The notes beneath the pieces were generated by a model. The model was not told the origin of the DNA, searched no databases, and saw only the letters and a list, made by a program, of their open reading frames with translations. 38,763 nucleotides of DNA from a virus, in the IMG/VR virus record IMGVR_UViG_3300002123_000017, positions 1 through 38,763 of that record. The stretch is one strand, 5' to 3'. Made by a program: the position numbers and the translations under genes. Shown here piece by piece: positions 1 to 9,000 of this stretch. Within the stretch, counting starts at the first letter, position 1, and every line of letters begins with the position of its first letter.

Positions 1-340
1 TAGCTACACTCTTGCTGGGGCTAGCGCGGGGGCTGGGGGGGTATATACATTCCCTCGGGCGGGGGGAGGCCCTGTTTCTGCTGGAGGAGCTTATTGGGTA
101 GGGGAGAGAGGCCCAGAGGTATTTAGACCTAGCGCATCTGGAAGCATCTCACCAAATACGGGATCGGGCGGTCCTTCAAAGGTAACAGTTCAGATTATAA
201 ATGAAAGTGGGGGGGATAAATTGGAAGCTACTAAATCTGATATTCAATTTAAGCCTGATGAGTATATTATTTCTGTGGTATTGGACGCCGCTCAAAGGAA
301 TAAAATGGGCATGAGGGATGCCTTTGGTGGGGGTAGGTAA
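1..340 (+). CDS. Tail tape-measure protein, C-terminal end (partial)
   Basis: The open frame enters from the left edge (codons start at base 2) and stops with TAA at 338-340, overlapping the next ATG by one base (TAATG). The tail of the protein reads GGAYWVGERGPEVFRPSASG, which is the Gly-rich W-V-G-E-x-G-P-E-x-F-x-P signature typical of the C-terminus of lambda-like tape-measure proteins. These proteins set tail length and pass into the host during DNA ejection. The following M-L-K-J gene order supports the call. Only about 112 residues are visible, so length and the upstream coiled-coil region cannot be judged. Confidence 0.85.
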   Translation, partial: SYTLAGASAGAGGVYTFPRAGGGPVSAGGAYWVGERGPEVFRPSASGSISPNTGSGGPSKVTVQIINESGGDKLEATKSDIQFKPDEYIISVVLDAAQRNKMGMRDAFGGGR

Positions 341-687
341 TGGCAACTTGGCCAGATATTGGTCTTCCTTCTAAGATCGAAGAAGAATTATACAAACCCC
401 AAGTTGAAACAGAGTTTGAAGCAAATTATTCCGCTGCTCGTGCCATTAGTTCTAGGGCCATACGCCGTTGGGGATTAAATTGGAAATCTATGTCTCAAAC
501 AGATTTAGATGCTCTGCAGGCTTTTTTCATAGCAAATATAGGGCTTTCTTTCGTTTGGACGAATCCAAGAAATTCCATCAATTATAATAATTGCAGATTT
601 ATTGGAAATAGTATTAAAGCTAGTAGCATAGGAATTAGTGGGGGAATTTACTATTGGGAAGTATCTTGTATTATCATGGAGTTATAA
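340..687 (+). CDS. Minor tail protein, lambda gpM-like
   Basis: A 115-residue protein that starts at ATG 340 directly on the stop of the tape-measure gene. It has the size and layout of lambda gpM: an N-terminal strand-rich part, a central block where a residue-by-residue tail tube/tip contact is expected, and the motif FVWTNPRN near residues 71-78, comparable to FLWTPP in lambda gpM. It lies between tape measure and gpL, as M does in lambda. In that family the protein is a tail-tip assembly component around the distal tube. No catalytic motif is visible. Identification rests on the motif, size and gene order. Confidence 0.75.
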   Translation: MATWPDIGLPSKIEEELYKPQVETEFEANYSAARAISSRAIRRWGLNWKSMSQTDLDALQAFFIANIGLSFVWTNPRNSINYNNCRFIGNSIKASSIGISGGIYYWEVSCIIMEL

Positions 688-1674
688 TTGGCTCTTACTA
701 TCTCATCGGTAGCATTAGAGGAGAAGAATAAACTTTCTTCTGATGGTGTTTGGTATTTAGCTTTAAAAATTACTATCCCAGGTTTAGTTGATCCTATTCG
801 ATTAATTCGTAACAATGAAAATATAGAATGGCCTACTGGAAGTGGTATTAATTGGATAGCCTTCCCTTTTGAATTGGATGAAATAGGAGAGGAAAGCAAG
901 GGAGAAGTTCCCCAAGTTGAATTAAAAGTTTCAAATATATCTAGAGTGATGGAACAATATTTACAAGATTATGATGCTTATATTAAACGTTATGGTTTTT
1001 CCCCCGTAGAAGTAAATATTTACGTTATCAATTCCAAAAATTTGGCTAGTGCGACCCCAGAAGTAGAATATTTGTTTGAATTAAAACAGCCCAAGACAAA
1101 CTATCGGTGGGCAACGTTTGTTCTTGGTGCTTCTAATCCATTTAATAAAAGATTTCCCCAAAATAGAATATTGAAAAATCATTGTAGATTTAAGTTCAAT
1201 ACCCCAACGGGGTTGACACTATCTGGAAATCCTTATGTAGCAACCACTATCGCCATGACTGTGCCAAATAATGGAGTTTTAGTAGACTCAACTGGTGGAT
1301 TCCTCGTAGCCGGTTTTACTTCCGGTCAATGGGTGTTCATATCTGGTTTTTCAAATCCGTATAATAATTTATGGTTCAAGATACTTACTATTGATGCTAG
1401 TAATATGGAGTTGGGCCAACCAGGAGGCGTAGATTCTCTTAGGCCTGTATCGGCTGTTGCGGAATCTGCCGGACCGACGATAAGCGTGCAGGGATACTCT
1501 GGTTCGCTTTCAAACGAAACAGTTAACCAATTATGTTATTACCAAGGTGGTACGAACGAATATCCATATATGACTTGTAATAAAACACTATCAGATTGTA
1601 GGTTGCGAAATAATTCTAGTAGATTTGGTGGATTTCCTGGAGTCGGATTAGGAGGAATTAGGCTTGGAATATAA
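688..1674 (+). CDS. Minor tail protein, lambda gpL-like, with inserted beta-domain
   Basis: A 328-residue protein starting at TTG 688, directly after the gpM stop. The N-terminal ~165 residues match the gpL tail-tip family layout. The C-terminus has C-x6-C (297, 304) followed by RLRNNSSRFGGFPGVG, the gpL ending. With C166 and C283 this gives four cysteines, as in lambda gpL, where they bind an iron-sulfur cluster. In lambda the first two cysteines are close together; here about 116 residues lie between them. These contain a module at ~175-270 with the pattern D-S-x3-F-L, G-Q-W-V-x-I-S-G-F-S-N and N-N. The same module type occurs at the end of the next-but-one gene. The insert is somewhat GC-richer than its surroundings, which suggests domain acquisition. 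Confidence 0.8.
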   Translation: MALTISSVALEEKNKLSSDGVWYLALKITIPGLVDPIRLIRNNENIEWPTGSGINWIAFPFELDEIGEESKGEVPQVELKVSNISRVMEQYLQDYDAYIKRYGFSPVEVNIYVINSKNLASATPEVEYLFELKQPKTNYRWATFVLGASNPFNKRFPQNRILKNHCRFKFNTPTGLTLSGNPYVATTIAMTVPNNGVLVDSTGGFLVAGFTSGQWVFISGFSNPYNNLWFKILTIDASNMELGQPGGVDSLRPVSAVAESAGPTISVQGYSGSLSNETVNQLCYYQGGTNEYPYMTCNKTLSDCRLRNNSSRFGGFPGVGLGGIRLGI

Positions 1675-2083
1675 TATGGTAGAACTATCAAAATTTAGAG
1701 ATCTGGTAGGAATTCCTTTTGTAGATGGAGGCAGAGATCCCAAGATAGGGTTGGATTGCTGGGGGCTTTGTATGGCAGTTCATCGTAAGTTGGGAAGAGA
1801 GTTTCCGGATTTTCCTATAGCTTGTAATGCTAGTCTTGCTATAGCTTCTACAGTATCTGACGAGATAAAATCTAGATGGAAACCAGTGAAATACCCGTCT
1901 CAGGGAGATTTGATAGGATTTTCCCTAGATCCAGAACTTCCCGAGGGAGTGCAGCATTTGGGGGTATATCTTGGAAATGGGGTAGTAATTCATACCCTTC
2001 GCAAAAGAAATTCCCATTTGATTAGGCTATCTGATTCTTTTTACGCTAAGAAAATCAGGGGGTTTTACTCTTGGATAAGTTGA
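1664..2083 (+). CDS. NlpC/P60 peptidase, tail assembly protein (gpK-like)
   Basis: A 139-residue single-domain NlpC/P60 cysteine peptidase. The catalytic Cys is in GLDCWGLC (about residues 29-36) and the catalytic His lies in HLGVYLGNGVVIH (around residues 98-110). Lambda gpK has the same domain and position, and such proteins cleave peptidoglycan stem peptides or assist tail-tip assembly. The TTG start at 1664 is preferred over ATG 1676, because GGAGG at 1651-1655 sits 8 bases from TTG but 20 bases from ATG. It overlaps the gpL gene by 11 bases, which suggests translational coupling. Confidence 0.85.
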   Translation: MEYNMVELSKFRDLVGIPFVDGGRDPKIGLDCWGLCMAVHRKLGREFPDFPIACNASLAIASTVSDEIKSRWKPVKYPSQGDLIGFSLDPELPEGVQHLGVYLGNGVVIHTLRKRNSHLIRLSDSFYAKKIRGFYSWIS

Positions 2084-4215
2084 CTTTAACATTTGTAAAG
2101 AATCCTTTTGACCCCCTAAACTCTCGTGAGATTATGTTGATAGAAGAGGGACTTTCCATTCGGGAAATGGTAAAAGAGTATTATCCAGTAATTTATGAGG
2201 GATATGATATAGCTGTATCTTTGGACGGTAATATAATTTCCGATGAAAATAAATTGGATTTAATTCCAAAGGTGGGAACTTCTGTAGCTATATGTGCTGT
2301 TCCTAGGGGGGGTGATGGGAAGAATCCATTAGCTATTGTGGCTATGATTGCTTTAATGGTAGTAGCAATAGTTACGGTGCAACCGGAGTTAGCTGGATAT
2401 GCCACATCTTTGGGTATGGTGGGAGCAACAGCAGGTTCATTATCTACTGGTGGATTACTTATGGTAGGTATAGGTACCGCAGCTTTTATGACCGTAGGAG
2501 GAATGCTAATAAACTCAGTTTTCCCCGCTTCTATGCCAGATTTGTCAATGGGTGATATTAATTCTTCCGCAACATATAGTTGGATTCCTGGGGCTAATGC
2601 TTTATATGAGGGAGGTGCACTCCCTGAAATGTTTGGGACTCATAGAGTTGTCCCCCCACTTATTTCTCATTTTATTGAAATTGTTGGAAATAAACAATAT
2701 TTAAATTTATTATTCGCCGTAGCAGGTCATCAGGTAGATAGTATTTCTGATGTTCGAATAAATGAAATAGACTCTAATAATTTCGTGGGAATTTTAATAG
2801 AAACTAGATTAGGAACGATTTTTCAAGGCGTTATCCCTTTTTTCGGGGATTCTCGTTATGATCACTCTGTAAGCGTAAGGTTACAAGACCCCGTTACAAT
2901 TAATATTACTGGTTGTTCTGGTGATGGAAATACCATGACTATTACAGCTGCGAATCATGGATTTTTTAATGGACAATTTGTCGATATAGTTGACGTTGGA
3001 GGAATTGATAATATTAATAATTTTACTTTTCAAATTAGTAATGTAACTAATGATACTTTTGATATATTTTGGGAAGATAATGGTTATCTATCAATGACCG
3101 GTTCTTATTCTGGTGGCGGAACGGCTACTAATGGCTGGATTGTTCGGACTACTGATGGAAATGTGGTTGAAGGTTTGGGAGTAGGAATTGTTTTTCCTGC
3201 AGGATTATTTTATGCTAATGATGGGGGTGGATTATCTCCTCAAACAATTAGGTTATTTATAGAATACAGGGTAAGTGGTGCCGGCAATGCTTGGAATAGA
3301 TTACAAACTGCAGAATATGCCACCACTGTAATTGATACTGGTGCAAGATGGTCTGCCGGACGTTGGGATACTGTAGAGGGCATGATAGGTCTTCAATGGT
3401 TTGAAATAGAGGCTGGATCAAATGTTATAACAGACCATTATGACGGAGAGCCGTATCCATTTGATGTATGGGCAGAATATGGGGAAGGAACGCATTTTAT
3501 AGGAGAATGGCGGTGGATAATTTTCGGCAATTTTATAAATGTTGTTAGTTTAATCTATCAAAATTATGTGGAAATAACGGGGGGCCAAATAGAACCCCTA
3601 CGAAAAATGTTTTTTAAGGATCTACTAGATGCAAATTCATATGATGTTAGGATGCGTCTAGCAGTCGCCTCTCCGTCTGGTTCTAGATATGGTAATGATA
3701 TTATGTTCGAATCAATACAAGAGATAACATACGATGCTTTTAAATATCCAGGTACGGCTTTATTAGCAATTCGTGCTCTTGCTACTGATCAGCTTTCTGG
3801 CGGAATGCCTAAGATTGATTGTTTGGTGACTAGGAGCACTGTTCCTGTATGGACTGGGGCGGCATATGTTTTGAAATCGGCCTCAAACCCTGCTTGGGTA
3901 TCTTATCATTCGCTTCATAGGGCAATGCCGATAGAGGAGCCTCCTGTTGGAGCATGGGTCACCGTAAGCATGGTTGCCGGATTGGAGGGATCCAATAGTC
4001 TGCTCGACTCTGCTTCCCAGTTTCTTATTCGTTTGCCGAATTTGGTTGCCGGGCATTCCATCCAAGTGTCGGGTTTCACGAATTCAGTGAATAACGACAC
4101 TTTCTTTGTGCTAAGCGTAAGCGCAGGGACCATCACGGTAGATTATCCTCCTTATGGAATAGTAGATGAGGCTGCGGGGAATGACATAACAATAATTGAT
4201 TTGGGAGTTATTTAG
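2071..4215 (+). CDS. TipJ/gpJ-type tail-tip protein, N-terminal part of a split gene
   Basis: A 714-residue protein starting at TTG 2071, with a G-rich ribosome site at 2058-2062. Residues 1-75 look like the beta-grasp N-terminus of TipJ/gpI-type tail proteins. They are followed by a Gly/Ala-rich hydrophobic stretch (about 85-150) ending in LINSVFPASMPD, then the conserved tip core. An FCCH-like beta insert (ITAANHGFFNGQFVDIVDVG, about residues 290-365) interrupts the core. The last recognisable TipJ segment is ASNPAWVSYHSLHRA (to about 618). The final 96 residues are a foreign beta-module like that in gpL. The next ORF continues the TipJ core in the same reading frame, so one tail-tip gene appears to have been broken in two. 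Whether both pieces assemble is unknown. Confidence 0.75.
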   Translation: MDKLTLTFVKNPFDPLNSREIMLIEEGLSIREMVKEYYPVIYEGYDIAVSLDGNIISDENKLDLIPKVGTSVAICAVPRGGDGKNPLAIVAMIALMVVAIVTVQPELAGYATSLGMVGATAGSLSTGGLLMVGIGTAAFMTVGGMLINSVFPASMPDLSMGDINSSATYSWIPGANALYEGGALPEMFGTHRVVPPLISHFIEIVGNKQYLNLLFAVAGHQVDSISDVRINEIDSNNFVGILIETRLGTIFQGVIPFFGDSRYDHSVSVRLQDPVTINITGCSGDGNTMTITAANHGFFNGQFVDIVDVGGIDNINNFTFQISNVTNDTFDIFWEDNGYLSMTGSYSGGGTATNGWIVRTTDGNVVEGLGVGIVFPAGLFYANDGGGLSPQTIRLFIEYRVSGAGNAWNRLQTAEYATTVIDTGARWSAGRWDTVEGMIGLQWFEIEAGSNVITDHYDGEPYPFDVWAEYGEGTHFIGEWRWIIFGNFINVVSLIYQNYVEITGGQIEPLRKMFFKDLLDANSYDVRMRLAVASPSGSRYGNDIMFESIQEITYDAFKYPGTALLAIRALATDQLSGGMPKIDCLVTRSTVPVWTGAAYVLKSASNPAWVSYHSLHRAMPIEEPPVGAWVTVSMVAGLEGSNSLLDSASQFLIRLPNLVAGHSIQVSGFTNSVNNDTFFVLSVSAGTITVDYPPYGIVDEAAGNDITIIDLGVI

Positions 4216-4251
4216 CATGACTATTAAAGATATAAGGCGGGTTTCATCATA

Positions 4252-5940
4252 ATGGCAATCACGGGGTATAAGAGTGAAGGTGTTCCAGCATCTAGAATTG
4301 ATCTGGCTGCGTTTCAAGCATGGGCAGATTGGTGTATTGATATTTCAGAGGGAGCAGCACCTACTCCAATTCCTTTAGAATCTCATATTTATTTTGATAC
4401 TGCATTCTCTCTTCGTAAAGCATTGGATATGGTTTCCTTGAATGGAAGGGGGACTATCGTTCAATTAGGTTCCAAGTTTACGGTGATTATTGATAAAGTA
4501 GAAGAAATAGCTGTTCAGAGATTTTTATTTACTATGGGAAATATCAAAAAAGATTCTTTTGCGGAAGAATTTTTACCGATGGGCGATAGGGCAAATGCTG
4601 TAGCTATAACTTATTTTGATAGAGAAATGGATTATATTCGTCAAACAGTAGAAGTTTATTCCGACGATTTTGATACTTCTGATAAAGAAATTAATAAAAC
4701 GTCAATAATTCTTTATGGTTGTACGAGCAGATACCAAGCAACAGACCATGGTTCATTTTTAATAAAGTGTAACCGTTATGTCACGGTGACAGTCTCTTTC
4801 GATGCAGATGTAGATGCCATCGCTTGTCGTCCAGGGGATATAATAGATGTTGCTCATGACGTTCCCAATTGGGGTCAAAGTGGTAGGGTAGTATCCGCCA
4901 CTGTAAATACAATTACTCTGGATAAAGAAGTAGCAATTGATTCTTCTTTTCAATATATGGTAGGTATAAAACATATTGACGATGATTCTAGAGAAGAGAT
5001 TGAAGTTGATGCTGCTACGATGGGAACAGGAAATTACTCTGTATTACAAATTCTAACAAATTGGGTCAAAACCCCCGCATCTAACGCTTTATATTATTTT
5101 GGGAAAATTGATCAATTAACTAAGGCTGTTAGAATATTGAGGATTTCTAGATCATCTGATCAACGTAGGAAACTTTCTGGAGTAGAATACGTCCCAGAGG
5201 TTTATACAAGATCAGGATCTGTAGTTACTCCTGTTCTTCCGGCAGCGCAATCTCAAGCATGTGTTGGATTGTCTGCTACAGAAATATGGAGTGGAGGAAC
5301 AATTTCTTCAGTTTCTCTTTTATGGAGAGGTTTCGCATTAACTTGGTATGTATATAGAAGTAGTGGCGTTTCTTGGATTTTATTAGGAACTACCAATGGA
5401 TTGAATTACACCGACTCTGGTTTATCTTATGGTATGAATTACACTTTCTCCGTTTCTCCTACGGCGAATCCAAATGATGCTAATGCAGATCAAGTAACCG
5501 TAAATGTTTCTGGAGCTAACGTAAAAATTGAAGTTGTAGATTCCATAGGAATGGTAGATGGTACTATTAAAGTTCAGAATTATAATAGAAGAATAATGGA
5601 ATTACTGGAAGCTGACGATTATGGGAAGGGGGGTACGCATAAGAGGAGACTTTCAGAATCTATAGGAATTACTGATGCTATTATTAAAGTTCAGAATTAT
5701 AATAGAAGAATTTCTGAATCCCCTGGTGTATTGGATTCCTCAGTATCTGGATTCGTTCTATTTATCGTTACTAGTGATATAGCAGGAGTAACGGATTCGC
5801 TAGCAATTAAAATAATACAAGGTAGAATAATAAGTGAATCATTGGGTATACCAGATTCCTTGGTTTCTGGGCTGGTTCCGTCTACTGTCGTAGGAGATTC
5901 TATAGGAGTATCAGATTCTTTAGCAATCGTAATAATTTAG
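4252..5940 (+). CDS. TipJ/gpJ-type tail-tip protein, C-terminal part, with repeat tail
   Basis: A 562-residue protein. Its start, ITGYKSEGVPASRIDLAA, is the continuation of the TipJ core lost from the upstream ORF (compare the phage-tail_3 region of gpJ-type proteins). It includes the FTMGNIKKDSF and CRPGDIIDVAHD blocks typical of that core. Residues ~325-425 form a fibronectin-III-like domain (YRSSGVSWILLGTTNGLNYT). From ~425 to the end there are about seven copies of the ~20-residue S-[DE]-S-x-G-[IL]-x-D repeat that fills the next gene. ATG 4252 is preceded by AAGGCGGG. It is in frame with the upstream gene, separated by TAG 4213-4215 and TAA 4225-4227. It probably belongs to the distal tail tip or fibre attachment region. 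Confidence 0.7.
   Translation: MAITGYKSEGVPASRIDLAAFQAWADWCIDISEGAAPTPIPLESHIYFDTAFSLRKALDMVSLNGRGTIVQLGSKFTVIIDKVEEIAVQRFLFTMGNIKKDSFAEEFLPMGDRANAVAITYFDREMDYIRQTVEVYSDDFDTSDKEINKTSIILYGCTSRYQATDHGSFLIKCNRYVTVTVSFDADVDAIACRPGDIIDVAHDVPNWGQSGRVVSATVNTITLDKEVAIDSSFQYMVGIKHIDDDSREEIEVDAATMGTGNYSVLQILTNWVKTPASNALYYFGKIDQLTKAVRILRISRSSDQRRKLSGVEYVPEVYTRSGSVVTPVLPAAQSQACVGLSATEIWSGGTISSVSLLWRGFALTWYVYRSSGVSWILLGTTNGLNYTDSGLSYGMNYTFSVSPTANPNDANADQVTVNVSGANVKIEVVDSIGMVDGTIKVQNYNRRIMELLEADDYGKGGTHKRRLSESIGITDAIIKVQNYNRRISESPGVLDSSVSGFVLFIVTSDIAGVTDSLAIKIIQGRIISESLGIPDSLVSGLVPSTVVGDSIGVSDSLAIVII
5565..5711 (+). repeat. Perfect 30-bp direct repeat inside the repeat-coding region
   Basis: Bases 5565-5594 and 5682-5711 are identical over 30 bases (beginning TATTAAAGTTCAGAATTATA) and 117 bases, or 39 codons, apart. 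Both encode IKVQNYNRR. Most neighbouring repeat units are conserved only as protein, so this identity points to a recent duplication or recombination within the array. Confidence 0.9.
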
Positions 5941-6046
5941 GATAGAAATATTAGTGATCTCTTGTTGCTGAAGAATAAATTTCAGTGATGACCCCGGAGG
6001 TTTCTATGACCCTGTCCCTTAATGCCGCCCGTGGGGGGTAAGGTAG
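5941..6046 (+). other. Spacer with a remnant of the upstream reading frame
   Basis: Translation straight on from the TAG at 5938-5940 gives DRNISDLLLLKNKFQ before a TGA. This begins like one more repeat unit (R-x-I-S-D). GC content then rises sharply from about 5985. The spacer holds an 11-codon ATG frame at 6006-6041, not called as a gene, and a GGGGGG/AAGG ribosome site just before ATG 6047. Confidence 0.5.
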
Positions 6047-9000
6047 ATGGCTACCGAGCGTATCTATCCTGCAAGTGATGTAACAACCAACTGGAATGGA
6101 TGGTCTGCCCCTCCGCATTGGTCGCGTGTAGACGATGCTTATGGATCGGAAACGGAGGCGGATGGAGGGCTTGCCGGGGACAACAACTCCGTAGAAGAAT
6201 TCACCATGGCGAATGTATCCGTCATGGGGGCATCAGATACCGCAACCGGGATAGGTATTTATATATGGTCGAAAAGCGAAAGCAGCACAGAGTCGATAGA
6301 TGTTCAATATTCCATCGACAACGGGTCTAACTGGTCCTCCGTTGTAAACGTAGTAGTTAATCAAACGAGTTACGCCTATGGAATAGCGTCGTGGTCCGGC
6401 CTGTCTCTGACTCAATCGCAGATCAACGCGATGAACATACGGCTTACATGCCCGAATGAGAATGTCGATTGGGTCTATACCTCCGCAGTTTCGGTTCTGG
6501 TGACTTATACGGCGGGCGGAACTAATTTTACCAGAGAATTAGCAAATAGTTTGGGGATCTCTGATGTTCTATATAGACAGTTAGTACGGAGATATGAAAA
6601 TATAGAATCCATCGGAGTTCCAGACTCTATCCTTTGTTCCCTGTCCTTTATTCGTCCGATTGGGGATAGTTTTGGATTAGTAGACTCCAGAGATATTGTA
6701 AAGTCAATGATTCGTAGGCCCACGGAAGTGTTGGAATTGGGAGATTACGAAAGAATTATTAGACAAATAGTCAGATACATATCTGATAGTGAGAATATCT
6801 CAGATTCTTCTATTCTTGTTCATCTTATCAATCGTTATCTTTCTGATTCATTAGGTTTGGCAGATTCTAATAATCGTTATATCACCCTTCGTAAATATCT
6901 TACTGATACTGTTGGAATAACGGATGCTGAAATAGTTATTAATTCCATCGTTCGTTATCTTTCTGATATTTTGGGATTATCTGATATACAAAGTAAAATG
7001 ATTGGCAAGATAGTTGCAGAATCAACTGGTATTATGGATACTTTGAGTAAGATTGGTAATATGGTTAGAGTTCTATCTGAATCAGAGGGAATGACAGATT
7101 CAATAAACCGTATTCTTCAGAAAGTTGCCCAACTATCTGATTCTATTGGAATAGTAGATTATCAATTAATAATTAAATCCCTATCTCGAATTATTTCTGA
7201 AAATGAAGAAATAGGCGATTCTTCCCTTCGGTATTTAAACATGATTCGTGACTCTTTTGATTCTATGGGGATTTCCGATCATTCTATTACAGTAATTGCA
7301 TTAATTAGGACCCTATCAGAATCTTTGGGAATAACTGATTCAGAAGTTTGGGCACTCCTTCGTAGTAGGGTTATTTCTGATACCACTAGTGCATTTGATT
7401 TTCAAGCAAAAACTATTGGTAAGGTTCTTTCAGATATTTTGGGGGTTTCTGATTCTATAGCAAGGGCCTCTTTAGCAAGCAGATATATTTCAGATATTCT
7501 TGGATTATCTGATGTTGTTTCTAGGATATTGGTAAAACGGCTGACTCAACCAGATGTTATTGGGTTAGTAGATGTATTTTATGAAACAGAAATAAATCTA
7601 TTTGTTGCAATAGTGGCAGAGGCGATTGGTATTACTGACGCCCAAGTTAAATCCTCTACTTTGGGAAGAATAGTTTCTGATGCTTTTAATCTTTATGATG
7701 TATCTTTCCGAACGGTTTTGTATAGTCGTGCTTTCTTGGAAATAGAGGGAATTAGTGATTATAGCTCTAGATTAATGGAGGCGGTGCGTTATTTATCTGA
7801 TTCTGGAGGAACGTCTGATTATTTGAATAGAGTAATGGGGCACATTCGGTTGGAGTCTGATTCTATAGCAATGACAGATAATTTAACACATATTAAGTCC
7901 CTTTTAAAAAATATATCTGATTCTATTGGACTTACTGATTCCCAATCAAATATTATTCATTTGGTCCGTGCGGTTTATGATTCTTTGACTATAAACGATA
8001 CGTTGGATCGTCATATATCTTTTGTTCGTTCCTATTCAGAATCGATTGAAATTTTAGACATTTTCTATGGTATAGAAGTTAATTTGCTAGTTTCTGAAAT
8101 TTCAGATGTTATTGGATTAGTAGACGATAAATCTCAAGCCTTCATTAAAACTATATTGATTAGTAATTTATTAGGAATTTCTGATTCTAACATTAAATCT
8201 TTTTTAAAACAAATTTCCGATACAATGGGATTGTCAGATACCATTCAACGTCATTTGACGATTCAACGAATTCTTTTTGATACTGAGGGTCTTTCGGATA
8301 CTCTGATCAAATCAATTGCTAAGACTCTATCGGAAGCATTGGGAATAATTGATTCGACTGTTCGTTATCGTACTCTTCAGAAAATTCTTTCTGAATCTCT
8401 GGATTTGTCAGATTCTCAGTATAGGATAATTGTAAAAATATTTTCCTTATATGAAAATTTAGGGTTGACAGATGCAAGAGTAAAATTATTGGCTAAGACG
8501 ATTGGGGAATCCTTAAATTTAAATGATTACCAGTTACGATCCTTAAGTTTCATTAGAGCTATGATGGAAGGATTAGAATTATCCGATTCCTATGTAAGAG
8601 CATTGAAGGTAAAAAGAGAGTCATTGGAAGAAGTTGGTCTTGTAGATATAAATATTCAATATCTTGCATTAATTGTATCTAGAATTCTGTCTGAGCCTGT
8701 TGGAATTACGGATTCCTACCAAGCCATATTTTATGTTGCTAGGATCATAGCCGAATCCTTAGATTTGTCTGACGAGCAACTTAGGATTTTGGATGTTAAC
8801 AGAATAGTATCAGAATCTTTATCTTTTGTAGACATAGCTCCTAGAACGGTTAATTTGACTAGAATGTCCGTAGACTCTGTTGCCTTAGCCGATTCTCTAT
8901 TATCTTTGGTTATGAAATTACGTTATTTATCAGAATCCTTCGAATTGACGGATTCTCAATATTATCAGTTGGAAATGATAAGGGAATTGGCAGAAACGGA

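Noticed and set aside
340-690. Programmed frameshift (lambda G/GT type) near the tape-measure gene
   Set aside because: The G/GT region lies upstream of the tape measure, outside the window; no slippery site seen here.
6006-6041. 11-codon ATG frame with GGAGG upstream before the repeat fibre
   Set aside because: Too short to support; may only be the edge of an inserted module.
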